Positions 12,401 through 24,049 of a DNA stretch of 64,000 nt are shown piece after piece; position 1 is the first letter of the stretch, and each line of letters opens with the position of its first letter. Location: positions 14,944,026 to 15,008,025 of the forward strand of contig CM068321.1 in NCBI GenBank assembly GCA_034766995.1, in the 5' to 3' direction. A program made the translations under genes and the position numbers. Below the pieces are notes generated by a model. That model ran no database searches and had not been told where the DNA came from. It worked only from the letters and a program-made list of their open reading frames with translations. This DNA is from Acanthacorydalis orientalis (taxonomy: Eukaryota > Arthropoda > Insecta > Megaloptera > Corydalidae).

Positions 12401-12646
12401 CTTCAGTACATAAATAATGTAGAAGAATGGAGAAAAAATGGTATATAAGATTGTGGTAGTACAGTGGAATTTGTAGATAGGACTGAAAATAAATCTGTAA
12501 CACAGTATTGGATCGTGAAATTAGGTTGAAGTAATAAACCTTTGAAAATTGAACCACGTAGTAGATCGAAATGGCTTTCAATCAATGATGACAAATTGAA
12601 GGCATTATTCAAGTACGATCTAAATAAAACCGGCCTAAGGCTATAA
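12401..12646 (+). pseudogene. 5' fragment of a second mariner transposase (HTH/linker region)
   Basis: A single plus-strand frame runs 82 codons with only two internal stops (TAA 12446-12448, TGA 12527-12529). It reads YINNVEEW, then TVEFVDRTENKSVTQYWIVKL, then LKIEPRS and SINDDKLKALFKYD. These line up with the mariner N-terminal DNA-binding region, where families show QxWxxKF, LKDEPRSGRP and (I/V)DDDxLKALI..D with that spacing. It corresponds to about residues 25-105 of a mariner transposase. The catalytic domain is absent; the similarity ends at GLRL plus stop at 12646. It differs from the element at 32010-33268, so it is a separate insertion. The opposite-strand openings here are shadows. 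Identification is from motif spacing only. Confidence 0.68.
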
Positions 12647-13235
12647 AATAGAAAGATGTAATTGAGAAGTAATTATATTTTTTATATTTTATACAAAATA
12701 CTAAGTAAGAAATTAATAACTGAATAATTGAAAGAAAACAGTTAAAAGTTTTAAGTTAAACACGTAGGGTAATGCTACAGTATAATTTTATGATAAGAAT
12801 ACGATAAAAAACACTTAATTTTTAATTTATCGACCTTGAAAAATTAATATACAATTAATAGTATTGTCGGAGGAGAGGTAAATTCGGATATTTTTGTAGA
12901 TGTAAATTGTTAATTGCTCAGTTTACAAGAAAGCTCAACTAATACGTATAAGAATGGTTTAAATATTTACTCATAAGACAGTCAAGAAAATAAACAGGTT
13001 TTAAATATTTGAAATTATCAGTAAGATTTTCCAGTTGTTATATGTGTTCCAATATTTTTACATGAATGTACACCACATTGCATTTTAACTATTAGAATAA
13101 AGTCACAATTTTTGAGAAAAATATTTTAAATATGACATGTGTTGGAAGTTTTCATTGAAATTTGAATATATTGACTAGTAGTGCACAGTATTTGTTAATT
13201 ACATATGATATCATTGACATTAGTGTTGCTGATTT

Positions 13236-13243
13236 CGTATATA

Positions 13244-13325
<82 letters not shown>

Positions 13326-13354
13326 TATATATAAAGAGAGAGAGAGAGAGAGAA
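13236..13354. repeat. Compound (TA)n(GA)n microsatellite
   Basis: TA with single GTA interruptions to about 13332, then ten GA units (13335-13354). Open frames on both strands here are only TA and GA dipeptide. Confidence 0.9.
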
Positions 13355-13859
13355 AAGGAAATAGATAGATATAAATATATGATAAATATATACAATACAG
13401 AAGAGAATAATAGAAATGTAGAAATGAAGAAATAAAATTAAACATAAAGCGTCGATGAAAATATTTATAAAATAGAAGTAACCAAAATTACTAGTAATAA
13501 TAAAAAAATGTATATAAAATGTATTTTAATCGACATTTTAAGAAATAATGCAATTAAAAAAACTGTAAAGCTTTCTAATGTATAGTAAGATTTTTTGCTT
13601 TAAATAATTCTATGGAAACTGAGTATCATATGAATCTGCAAAAAAGACGATATATAAGTAGAACAAGAATTTTACGTGATATTTCATGTAAGCATAAGAC
13701 GAAATTACTCTAGATAGAATAATTTCGCAATATTTTTGCCAAATCTGATTCATTTATCAAGCATAATTTAAATTTCGTATCAAGAGCCTACGAGAGAATA
13801 AGTGTGCATTAAGGCAATGCGTTGTCTGGATAGCGTAATACCTTTTACTTGTATGTACT

Positions 13860-14090
13860 AGCTACTCGAGCACACTTACGTACGTTGAAAGACAATTAAG
13901 TTGGTAATAGACGTAGAGTTTTCAAGTCTAGACTACTTTGTTGAGCCGACTCAAAGACTACGACCCGAAAGATTCATACAAAACCGACAAAAGTTGAGCT
14001 ATTACAGTGGCGTCTTAGATGGGTATTCATCAGGTGTACACGTACGAAATAATTTTGCATTACATTTAAAAGGAATAACTGAGTAGAATA
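13860..14090. other. GC-rich island, possible exon or conserved non-coding DNA
   Basis: About 230 bp with many CpG and balanced base use inside AT-rich spacer. On the plus strand a stop-free stretch reads FVEPTQRLRPERFIQNRQKL then SYYSGVLDGYSS, followed by TCATCAG|GTGTAC, a possible donor, but there is no ATG and the upstream acceptor is poor. On the minus strand GTAC|GTAAGT near 13880 is a consensus donor. Coding direction cannot be settled by eye. Confidence 0.25.
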
Positions 14091-14438
14091 ATATGTCTGT
14101 TACGTGTGTTGAATTGAACTGTGAATAACTAGAATGTTTTTGTATCTACATATAAAAGATATTTGGGATAATGGATGATGAATAAATACAGTAAAGTATT
14201 TTGTAGTGCTATCAAGACAATATGAAATATGAATGCTGTGTAAGGTAAAAATCGATTATTTCAAATTAAGTTACATTAAAATTTACAAAGTATATATTCA
14301 ATTAAATATAAATATAAAACAATAATAATATACAAAGTAATTTATTCTTAAAAGCAATGAAGAATTTATATCACATTAATGCATGATATCTCATATTGGT
14401 CGATAATTATTTTTGTTAGGATTAATAAATAAGTTATT

Positions 14439-14469
<31 letters not shown>

Positions 14470-14885
14470 AGTATATAAATGTATCTTATAAAAACACTAT
14501 TTAATTTATAATTGTTGAAACGTAATAAATATCAATATAAACAGAGCATTCAAAGAAAATGTGTTAATTGTATTTTTCTTTCATCATTTAATTTTTGTGA
14601 TCAAAATATTACACTGCAATATCATGAAAATCAGAAAAACGCATAAAACCTTCACCATCGCAGTCAGTCTGTAATGAACATTTACAAATTGAATTTTCAA
14701 TTAGATGTAAATTTCCTGCGAGAATTCTAATAAAAAATTCCATAAGAAAAAAATAATTTGAAAAATTTCAATCTCCAGTTAATAATTTGCATGAATTCAT
14801 TATCAGCCGAAAAAAATAATCTGTTAATATTTCACGTGTATATACTGTCGTCGTGAACCGATGAAAGGTGTGAGTAAACATTTAC

Positions 14886-14998
14886 CCTTTTCGCCCTTGG
14901 GTTCATGAACCGCTTCAGTGGTATGCCCTTGGCGCTCCTTATCACCAAGACACTGGACTTGACACAATGGCCTACTGTATATGCGCCAGAATAGAGCT
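14886..14998 (-). CDS. Candidate internal exon, minus strand, product unknown
   Basis: A 113-bp segment that is about half G+C inside very AT-rich DNA. On the minus strand it is preceded by a strong acceptor (pyrimidine/AT tract, TTATTATTGCAG, then AGCTCTATT) and followed by a good donor (AAAAGG|GTAAAT). Two frames are open throughout: one reads LYSGAYTVGHCVKSSVL then VIRSAKGIPLKRFMNPRAKR; the other reads ALFWRIYSRPLCQVQCLGDK then ERQGHTTEAVHEPKGEKG. The third has a stop. I recognise neither peptide, and the exon could equally belong to a long non-coding RNA. Length 113 is not a multiple of three, so as a coding exon it would shift phase between its two introns. No partner exon is identifiable nearby by eye. 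Confidence 0.42.
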
Positions 14999-16254
14999 CT
15001 GCAATAATAATGAGAAATACTTGGTGTGTGGTATAGAACATCAATAGAAGTTTCTCTGAAACTTTGACCTAGGTTCACTTTTGGATCATACCATTATAAC
15101 CGATTTACATGACTGAAAATTATGGGCTATTTAAGAGAAATATTTACATATTGATGGTTATAAACGATTTTCATCGTAGACAAGTTGTTTTCCGAGAAAC
15201 AAATCGAAGAACACAAATTTAAATAAAATTAATACATATATATATATATATATATATACATACGTAAATTATATTTAATATTTATATTTACAAATAGATT
15301 ATCAAATAAATATTTTTATGTACTTCATCTTAAAAAATATTAATTATATATTCATTAAGTTTACTTGATACATAAAAATATAAATAACATTTAATATGAA
15401 TTTATGGAAAATTTCGAAACATATAAAGATCTAAGTTTAAAATTTCTAATGAAATATTTAAAAAGTATTTTTCAATATCAAGAACATAAATATTACTGTG
15501 TCTATCCGCATTCTGACGATGTTTTCTAAAAAATGTTTTAAAAATAAACCTGAAAATGATTTTCTTATACACAAAATTTATAACTTGAAATTATTTTGTA
15601 GTCATTAACTGTATGTGCAATCAAATATCAAAAAGTAACCATATTAAAAAATATCAAATTACAAGTAATTTCATAATAAATGTTTTGGTTCATTTACTAA
15701 AATGTGATTGTACTAAATATTTAGTTCTAATAAAATAGTTCTTTTTTAAAAAAAAATAAGTACAGCTCATACCAGAAAAATACTTTTTAATTTTTTTAAG
15801 GTAGATGGTGAGTTATTATATTACTTATTGAAATATTAATGTAATAAAAGCTTTGATCTGTGATTATACCGTGTCCTCTAACGATTACAGTTCAGCGATA
15901 TGAGAATGGCGTTTGAAACATTCAAGTCTATGTTTTTTCTCTTGTTTTTTTTTTCATTCGTTTATATATATTTCCAGTATTTTATACATATTTTATAATA
16001 ATTGCAGAGAAAATTCAATTGCAGGTACATGTATACATTTAAACATATATGACTGTTTCGCCTGTCTATCTAATACAAAACGATTTATATTTTCATTTCG
16101 TTTAATTGGAAATATTTGATAATATCTGTTATCAGTTAGTTTTCTTTAAATTGAAATATTCTATCAAAGGGAAAGCTACATGTTAGTTAAATTTATATCA
16201 TAATTGAATCGCAATGAGTGTTTATAATATGTTACTATTATTAATATTGGTATT

Positions 16255-16292
16255 ATAATATAAATTACTATTATTATATTAATTTATATTAT
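16255..16292. repeat. AT-only hairpin with 13-bp perfect arms
   Basis: ATAATATAAATTA (16255-16267) and TAATTTATATTAT (16280-16292) pair perfectly around a 12-nt loop. All A/T, so chance is more likely than for GC-containing hairpins. Confidence 0.35.
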
Positions 16293-16811
16293 GGCGATGA
16301 TTTAACTTAACCACGTAATTTTTTTGTTATATTTTCTTAAATATTAGTGTATAGCTTATTAAATACATATTTAGTATTATTTGAAAGCACTTTCCAAAAT
16401 TCTAAAAAATGAAAACCAATATTTCTAAGAAATAATTATTATTTTCAAACCATACTTCAACTCTTACTCTTATCTTTATTAAAGTGTATGTTCCATCTTG
16501 TTAGTGTTCATATATTAAAAGCACTTTAAAATTATAAAAAAAAATGTTCATACTTCTGATTTAGTAATGTGATTGCTTCCATGATTTACTGTAATATGTT
16601 TTTTGTTCGCTTAACGTGAAGTACTTTAAAATACGATTTTTATTTATTTTTGTTTTATAAAAATAGCTATTTATTCTGTTCTAAACATCTTAAACTTTTT
16701 TTATAAAGTGATTTGTAGAAAAATCTTATCGTAACATTGTTTTCAATAATCATAAAAACAGTCGTCTTGTAATAAAAAGATAAAATGTAAGAAAATAATA
16801 CAATAAACCTA

Positions 16812-16813
<2 letters not shown>

Positions 16814-16889
<76 letters not shown>

Positions 16890-16890
16890 G
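16814..16890. repeat. (TA)n microsatellite
   Basis: About 70 bp of near-pure TA ending GTATATGTAT; one of the longest pure tracts. Confidence 0.9.
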
Positions 16891-17047
16891 TATAAAACAT
16901 TGTTTGATTTTTTCAAATAATTCTCCGTATTATAAAAAAATTGTAATATGAAGAAGAAAAATAAAGCGCACTATTACTTCAGTTTTTCCTTTATAATAAA
17001 AAAACATGCAAAATTTAGCTTGTACGCTGTTGTATATGTACTTGAAA

Positions 17048-17130
17048 GGCGTCGTGACATAATGGCATAGTCTGTCTAAGTAAGCGACTTGTTCAAGTAT
17101 AGACAACCTTTGAAGTCGCGCCCAGTGGCA
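17048..17130 (+). repeat. Degenerate tRNA-like sequence, possible SINE head
   Basis: After a 7-nt GGCGTCG, the sequence TGACATAATGG (17055-17065) fits the tRNA A-box consensus TRGYNNARNNGG with one mismatch and in the right place (tRNA position 8). It continues GGCATAG...GTCTGTCTAAGTAAGCGA like a D-arm/anticodon arm. A B-box core GTTCAAGT lies at 17091-17098, and a second B-box-like run, CTTTGAAGTCGCGCCC, at 17108. The patch ends AGTGGCACCGG, typical of tRNA-derived SINE bodies. Spacing to either B-box is off by about 9 nt, and no full cloverleaf can be drawn, so this is not a working tRNA. The minus-strand open frame here is not convincing. Confidence 0.4.
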
Positions 17131-17950
17131 CCGGATCACACACAAGTACGATGAGTGATAATAAGTTAAACAGACGGGGGATGATAGTAGGTCGCCTCGT
17201 TTCGTTAATCCTCACACCACTATTTTCTTGACTACTACTTCTTCTTCCAGGCTTATAATCTACATGGTATTATTTGATATATTTTTAGTTTATACTTTAG
17301 GATCTATGATATAAATTTATTCAGTTATTTTTTATAACAAAAATAAAAATCTCTGTGATTTAATGTCTTTATTTTTTGTATATTTTCATACTTTAAAAAT
17401 TTTTTCTTATACTGATATTATCAATTTGTAAACTTCAATTTGATAATTCAATACTTATTTTATTACTTGGATTGAAATCGCTTTCAGTTTTGAATTTTTT
17501 TTTAATTCAAATTGATGTTCAAATTACTATCTCATTATATAATAATCTCAAAACTAATTATATAATAATCCAAAACATGTCATATTAACAATTATCAAAT
17601 ATTATTTTTTATGTTAGCGGTATATAAATATGTAAACATATTTTACTAATAACAAAAATAATTATATAGCGGAGTAACAAAGAAAATTATAAGTTTATTT
17701 CATAATTATGTTCACAATAATCAAAAACAGTTAAATAAATGTAACGAACTTTAATAGAACAGAAACTTTTCTTTCCTTTATTTAAAATCTTAAAAAAGCT
17801 GAATTAGAATTAAAGCATTTTAAGAAAATGTAGCACATGTTAAGGGCTTCCAAATACTGAATACTTAAAACAATTCTTTACGAATCAGCGACTAGTTTTT
17901 TAATTTATACTGCGACAGTTAAAGGGTCCCACTCATTAAGTGGTCAATAA
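17131..17950. other. Spacer between tRNA-like patch and repeat copy 2
   Basis: The first 130 bp are still GC-richer (GACGGGGGATGATAG, GGTCGCCTCG) and end in a pyrimidine-rich acceptor-like run CTTCTTCTTCCAG at 17239-17252; the rest is plain AT-rich DNA. Confidence 0.4.
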
Positions 17951-17987
17951 CAATAGTTTTTGATATATTCTAGCATATAAACTATTA

Positions 17988-18029
<42 letters not shown>

Positions 18030-18411
18030 TATATATATATATATACATAACTACATTGCCAAATTATCAGTCTTTTTTAAATATTATATTTGTCACTCAA
18101 ATATATTTAATTTAACATCTGGAAAATTATATGAAGCAATCCAAAAAAGGTCAATTTACTCAAATCCTTTAATCTGGTGGTTTTGAAACATTTAATTTTT
18201 ACTGTTAGAAAAACCAAAGCCTTATTGACCTCTTTCTATAGAATTCATATATATTCATATATTCAAATCATAAGAGCTGTTGTACTTACAATTCTCTCAC
18301 ATATCTCTCACATTTCACATATTGTACAAATATATATCTCTCTCTTTCTTTATATATATATATATATGTATATATATAATATATATGTATATATATATAT
18401 ATATGTATATA

Positions 18412-18486
<75 letters not shown>

Positions 18487-18505
18487 GTATATATATATGT
18501 ATATA

Positions 18506-18562
<57 letters not shown>

Positions 18563-18690
18563 ATTTATAATTATGCAATATCTTTAAATATTAACAAATA
18601 ATTTTTACTCATAAATTTTACTTACATAAAAAAATTATGTTTTAAAAAAGTTTAATAATATTTATATTAATATAAATATATTAAAATATT
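17951..18690 (+). mobile_element. Dispersed ~0.5-kb repeat, copy 2, with expanded TA array
   Basis: Second copy of the 4392-4893 element, in opposite orientation 13 kb away. The non-microsatellite parts match closely: the core 18105-18345 and the arm 18566-18690. Two internal TA sites differ strongly in length. One is 17991-18046 here against a short tract at 4827-4850; the other is about 200 bp here (18351-18556, with GTA interruptions) against about 19 bp in copy 1. The open frame over 18177-18587 is not a gene: its second half is Tyr/Ile/Met dipeptide encoded by the array, and its first half is repeated in copy 1. Confidence 0.72.
18351..18556. repeat. Long TA/GTA array inside repeat copy 2
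   Basis: About 205 bp of TA broken by single G at irregular 8-26 bp steps (ATATATGTATAT). The matching site in copy 1 has only about 19 bp. Confidence 0.9.
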
Positions 18691-19972
18691 TTGAATTTAT
18701 TTTCTTTATTTTCATTTAGTAGGTAATAAATAATAAAAAAAATATCAAGTTTCTTTATGTAACAGTTTCTAATGTAATGTCTACAAATAATTATAACATG
18801 ACTATATACATTAATTATAAACATAAATTTTGTTTTTTATTTATTAATCAGTTAAATGGTATTTTTTAATTCAGCTCGTCCTTCAATACTTGGCAATTTT
18901 GATAGTTTTTGTCGTATATCGAGAACAAAAGGTGTACACACATCTGTACAGAATGTTATAAATTATCTAATATTTTAATTTTTTATAACGCTTAAACAAG
19001 TATCATTTTTTAACACTAATTATAGATTGTAAAAATCATTTTTATATATTATATAATAATAAACGGAATGCTTGCTTGTTTTTCGAATTTTTAACTATTT
19101 AAAAATAGAATTTAAATTCAAAATATTTCAAATGAAATAAATAATAATATGTATTGCTATTTATTTATTTACATTGTATTAGAGTAGACTACTAGATATA
19201 AATTACGTAAACATTTCCCCTCTCTTCGTTTCAACTTGCAGTGCATACTCCTGTTTCGAATATAACCTTTATAATAAATATCAAAGTAGTCGTTTTTGCC
19301 GGCATTCTACTACGTCGAGGGGAAAAGGGATAAAGTACATCATACATACATTTCATATGTAACTCGATTAGAATACTATTTGTTCGTCATACAGTTTGTG
19401 CATCTTAACCTTGGATATGACATTTACTCGTGCTGCTAGGTTATAACTGTTAGAATTTTCGGTGCATTAAAATTTATTCGAGTTATGTGTTAAAACAATG
19501 TAATGAACAATTTAATTATTAAAATGTGTAATGTACATTCAATATTCGAGTTTTTTTGTTCAGTTTGTAAGTTTTGATCAGTCACGTGTTGAACAATTGT
19601 ATAATACGGACTATAATTGCGTGCATTTAATAAATGGTCTAGAAGGCTGAATTTGACAAGTGTAATGAAAAAACGGTATGTCTCTCTAATTACATTATTA
19701 CTAGTTTGTGTTAAGTATTAATGTTTTTAATATATTAAATAATAATAGATTAATATTCGAATACTATACTAGGGATTTTACATATATCTGCATCATTTAA
19801 CAAAGTATAACTATATCTAATGTCGATTTATATATATGATAGTAAGTAAAAAACAATTCTCGTAACCTACTGTGTTTGAAAAATAACTAAAATATAATTT
19901 ACTCTTATTATATACAAAGAGATTAAATAGAAATAGGAAGGAAAGGTTTTAAGAGTATAATTGATTGAAAAT

Positions 19973-19977
<5 letters not shown>
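18691..19977. other. Spacer with one GC-richer patch
   Basis: 19200-19470 is more balanced: TTTCCCCTCTC and GAGGGGAAAAG about 100 bp apart form inverted arms, and TTCGTTTCAACTTGCAG is a good acceptor-like sequence. No open frame follows. Confidence 0.4.
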
Positions 19978-20036
<59 letters not shown>

Positions 20037-20053
20037 ATATATATATATATATG

Positions 20054-20094
<41 letters not shown>

Positions 20095-20114
20095 ATATAT
20101 ATATATATATATAT
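19978..20114. repeat. TA array with three repeated GTATATATAATATA interruptions
   Basis: GTATATATAATATATA occurs three times (about 20028, 20053, 20087), giving a higher-order unit of about 25-35 bp within TA. Confidence 0.88.
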
Positions 20115-20250
20115 TTATATTCATATGCATCCGGCTTCATAATTTGAACAGCATTATCATCTTTTGTCTCTTTTCTGATTACATGACGCAAAAGTACTTT
20201 AAACACAATATGATTAAATGCGATTGCACTTGGTTCTTGTGTTTGGCATG

Positions 20251-20369
20251 TATTTATATATATATATATATATATATACATATATATACATATATATACA
20301 TATATATACATATATATACATATATATACATATATATATATATATATACATATATATACATATCTATAC

Positions 20370-20423
<54 letters not shown>
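20251..20423. repeat. Decanucleotide (CATATATATA)n array within TA
   Basis: From 20271 the 10-mer ACATATATAT repeats about six times in perfect register, then resumes after a pure TA stretch with one CATATCTATA variant. Confidence 0.9.
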
Positions 20424-20429
<6 letters not shown>

Positions 20430-20713
20430 ATTAATTTAAATATTTACATGTTATTTAGGGCAAAATTTTTCCTATGCATACAGAAATAATTATAAAAAAA
20501 TAATTAATTTTATTTTAATATATTGTTGACCTTATGGAAAGTTGATTAATTAATTGGAATAAACATTAAAGTTACTATTTTTGTCTCATATATTATATGT
20601 TCCTATTTTATTATTCTAATAATTTCATTTTATTCTTATTGATACCTTGAAAATCCTTTATTGTCATGTTTTAATTCGTTAAAGATAATAATGAAACAAC
20701 TGCAAATAACTAC

Positions 20714-20751
<38 letters not shown>

Positions 20752-20780
20752 GTATGTACATATAAATATATATATATATT
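20714..20780. repeat. TA array with ACACATATGTATGTACAT insert
   Basis: Two TA runs joined by a CA/GT switch that is itself roughly palindromic. Confidence 0.85.
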
Positions 20781-21832
20781 GTTTATACATAAAATAATTG
20801 TAAATGTTCCGTTATAAAATGATATGTTCTTTATATATTAAAATTTTTGCTAACGTGTAGTGACAAGTAAAGTGATCAAGAATTAAAACTTCTAAGTATA
20901 ATTTAAAAAGGAGTGAGCAAGGTCAAACTTGACGTTAACCGAATAGATTTCTAATTTTTCTTGAAAAAAGCCGTATAATGGACTGATTTAAAATTAAAAG
21001 AGTTGTCAGACATTGTCAAAAAATGAAAAGTCATTAGAAAACAAAGAAAAGATTAATGAATTTTTAGTATGAATTTTCAAACTTCTACATTGAGTTGTTC
21101 GTGGTATAGATCATATATCATGATCGAGTAAATTAATATCCTTTTTAATCCTTTTTACTTTTTAATAAATAATACTTTATGATAAGTAAATTTTAAGAAT
21201 TATGATTAGTTTTGACAGTATATGTCATATTAAAGTTTAATTAATGTTATTATATTTTTCAGTTCTTTTATAATAAGATATTTGAAATTTAAGCAACTAG
21301 CTTTTTTTTAATGATATTACTTAAAACTCATACGGTTAATAATTTTTTATACAATAATAAAGACAGTAATTTTTATGTATCTTTATTTCGAAGAAAGGAT
21401 TAATGTAAAATTTCAAATAGGTCATTGTAAAAGGCGCAGATATTTATTTGTCTTCTTTGTAGTTTTCGTGTTTTTAATTATCATTAAGTTCATAAATAGA
21501 TGTCATGGAAATTGTTATGATATAAAGTCTAAAATATATGCTTATCTATAAATAATAAATAAAGATATAACGATATCTGTAAGAAATATTTTGAATTATG
21601 TACTATTATGATGGAGTCTTTCATAAAGGATATGAGATATAATTATCTTATATAAATATTGATATGTAAATACATCTTTCTTCAAAAATCAATTATTTGT
21701 TACAAAAGTAAAGATAGATATTATTTATATATTTAACAAAGTTTTTTCTGTTATTTTTATTTACTTTTCAATATTTTATTGTATGAATGCAATGTATATC
21801 ATAATATCCAGTATATAAATGCAAATATATAA

Positions 21833-21855
21833 ATCTATCTATCTATATATATATG

Positions 21856-21889
<34 letters not shown>
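21833..21889. repeat. (CTAT)n/(TA)n microsatellite
   Basis: CTATCTATCTA then TA with one GTATGTATG. Confidence 0.85.
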
Positions 21890-21890
<1 letters not shown>

Positions 21891-22559
21891 TAGGTTGATA
21901 ACGTGTGCCTGTCAAAACTGATTTTGATCCATTTGAATTTCCTTAGAAATACGACGTAAAATGTTGATATGTAATGATATTATACCGAAAATATAAGAAA
22001 TGGTGCTTAAAAATCAAAAAATCGGACATCTGTATGGACAGAATTCTTGATTTCAAAAGAACTAAAAACGAATCCCTTTACTTAGTGTATTTTTCAAACA
22101 CTGTTACTTCCTTTTCCAAAATTGTTCATGCCAGATGAGAAGAAAAGAATTATAACATTATAAAATGAACCTCACAATTTATCTAATTCAATAAAGTGGC
22201 TTCAGATTTAATACAATTTTACTTTTCGTCATTGTTTTATTATCACTGAAGTTTTGAAATCTTGAATTGGAAAATATTTTTTAAAAGACAATATGACGTC
22301 TATTTACAGTTATACCTTCTATTTTTATGCATTACATTAAACATGTGAAATGTAATAGTACTTATACGAAACCTTTATAAAAACAATATCTCTGCAACGA
22401 AATTTTGTTATCAGTGATAAACAAAGATAGAAATATGATTCATGCAACGAGTATGATTGATCCATCTCCAACATATGCATGCTTCATATTAAGAATTGAT
22501 TTGGTATCTACTAATCTTACATTCCCTTGATTTTGAGATGAAGACAGTTTATAGTTATA

Positions 22560-22562
22560 TAC

Positions 22563-22616
<54 letters not shown>

Positions 22617-22655
22617 ATATATATATGTATGTAATATATATATATATATGTATAT
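22560..22655. repeat. Interrupted TA array
   Basis: TA with two GTATGTA interruptions. Confidence 0.88.
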
Positions 22656-22817
22656 TATTAAAAATAATATACTACACGTCCTAATACAAACGTTTTTAAA
22701 ATTTATCAACTTAAGATGATTTTTTCTATGGCGAACTATTACAGTAATGCAAGTGTTAGAATAAATTAAGAATTAAATCAAGTATACCTATTCTAAATCT
22801 AATATTTAATAATATGC

Positions 22818-22821
<4 letters not shown>

Positions 22822-22882
<61 letters not shown>

Positions 22883-22907
22883 TTTGTTGTAATTAACTAA
22901 ATGTTTT

Positions 22908-22948
<41 letters not shown>
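22822..22948. repeat. Pair of (TA)n tracts
   Basis: Pure TA at 22822-22879 and 22912-22948 split by 32 bp of unique DNA. Confidence 0.88.
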
Positions 22949-22952
<4 letters not shown>

Positions 22953-23055
22953 TATTTCTGTAAGCCTTTAATGATTTTTCATTGTAAACTTTCAGAAATA
23001 TTCTATGGATAAACTTTGCAAACATGTAGAAATGAATTTATTGTTATTTATGGTG

Positions 23056-23056
<1 letters not shown>

Positions 23057-23099
<43 letters not shown>

Positions 23100-23118
23100 T
23101 TATATATGTGTATGTAGA
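23057..23118. repeat. Compound (TA)n(GT)n microsatellite
   Basis: TA then GTGTGTGTGTG then TATATATGTGTATG, again TA before GT. Confidence 0.88.
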
Positions 23119-23329
23119 TATGATTCAATTTTCACGATAAAAATTTAAATAAGATTTTTAATGTTTATAAAAGTTCTTTACTTTATCGTTTCCTTTTGAT
23201 TGAAAAGCATCTTAATAATCACGCCTTCATGAAAGAAAATCTCCCGTCATTCATAAAACAAAAAAAGATTATAACAAGTATCAAAGTTAAGATTCTCACA
23301 CTTTATCAACTTCGTATCATATTTCGCCT

Positions 23330-23470
23330 CTGTGAGTTGTTTTTTTTTCTCTTCCGTCTGTATTAGGGCCCGTACGATGTACAATTGGCCGTGTGAATAC
23401 ATCAAAGTACGCATCAAGTTCGTCGGTCGAAATGTCGTGACGTTACCGTTTCAACTAAAAGTTTAATTAT
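23330..23470. promoter_or_regulatory. CpG-containing island, candidate regulatory DNA
   Basis: GGGCCCGTACGATGTACAAT, GGCCGTG, TTCGTCGGTCG and GTCGTGACGTTACCG occur in about 140 bp. A TGACGTTA CRE-like site is present. A pyrimidine run (23340-23360) precedes it. Both strands lack a long open frame. Confidence 0.25.
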
Positions 23471-23931
23471 GACAATTATCTAACTAGTTAACTAGATACT
23501 ATCTTATTCACTCTGTTGTAATATAATGGAATTTAATTCTTGCTATTCCACTGGAAAATTAAAAGCTGTCTGTTTCAGAACAATGCTCTTCGTCCTGTCG
23601 TTTTCATTTTAGAAACAATTCAGATAATATTTTTGAGTCAAATTTCTTGACAAAGTTGATTTTAATGAAGTTATATTGTACATTTGATTGCACTTTAACA
23701 CCATTAATTATCTAGTTAAGTTCTGATTTTCTCCTTACTTTACCTTCTTTTTATGCATATATATATATACACAGATATGAAGAAAACATATAATATAATA
23801 ATTTGATAAATTCTACATTGAATATACTTTTTTATTCAGTTATTTAATTATAATTGTTTTCTGTAAGAAATAAATATTAAAATATCAATAAATGTATAAT
23901 AAGTTTATGTAAATTTTATACACACACGCAA

Positions 23932-23934
<3 letters not shown>

Positions 23935-23995
<61 letters not shown>

Positions 23996-23999
23996 CAAT

Positions 24000-24046
<47 letters not shown>
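23935..24046. repeat. Two long (TA)n tracts around TATTACAATACAA
   Basis: Pure TA of about 55 bp and 42 bp separated by 15 bp. Confidence 0.9.

Positions 24047-24049
<3 letters not shown>

Larger units (their letters stand above)
14999..17047. other. AT-rich spacer upstream of the minus-strand exon candidate
   Basis: Would be intron for the exon at 14886-14998. Contains a short TA tract near 15236, the AT hairpin at 16255 and the TA tract at 16814. Nothing gene-like seen. Confidence 0.5.

Noticed and set aside
12396..12612. Minus-strand frames of 61-69 codons
   Set aside because: Shadows of the plus-strand mariner fragment.
18177..18587. 136-codon open frame
   Set aside because: First part is the dispersed repeat (also open in copy 1 at 4482-4748), second part is TA/GTA array read as Tyr-Ile-Met. 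Not a gene.
19949..20439. Several 60-140-codon frames on both strands
   Set aside because: All are microsatellite dipeptide translations; the unique DNA between the arrays has no coding features.
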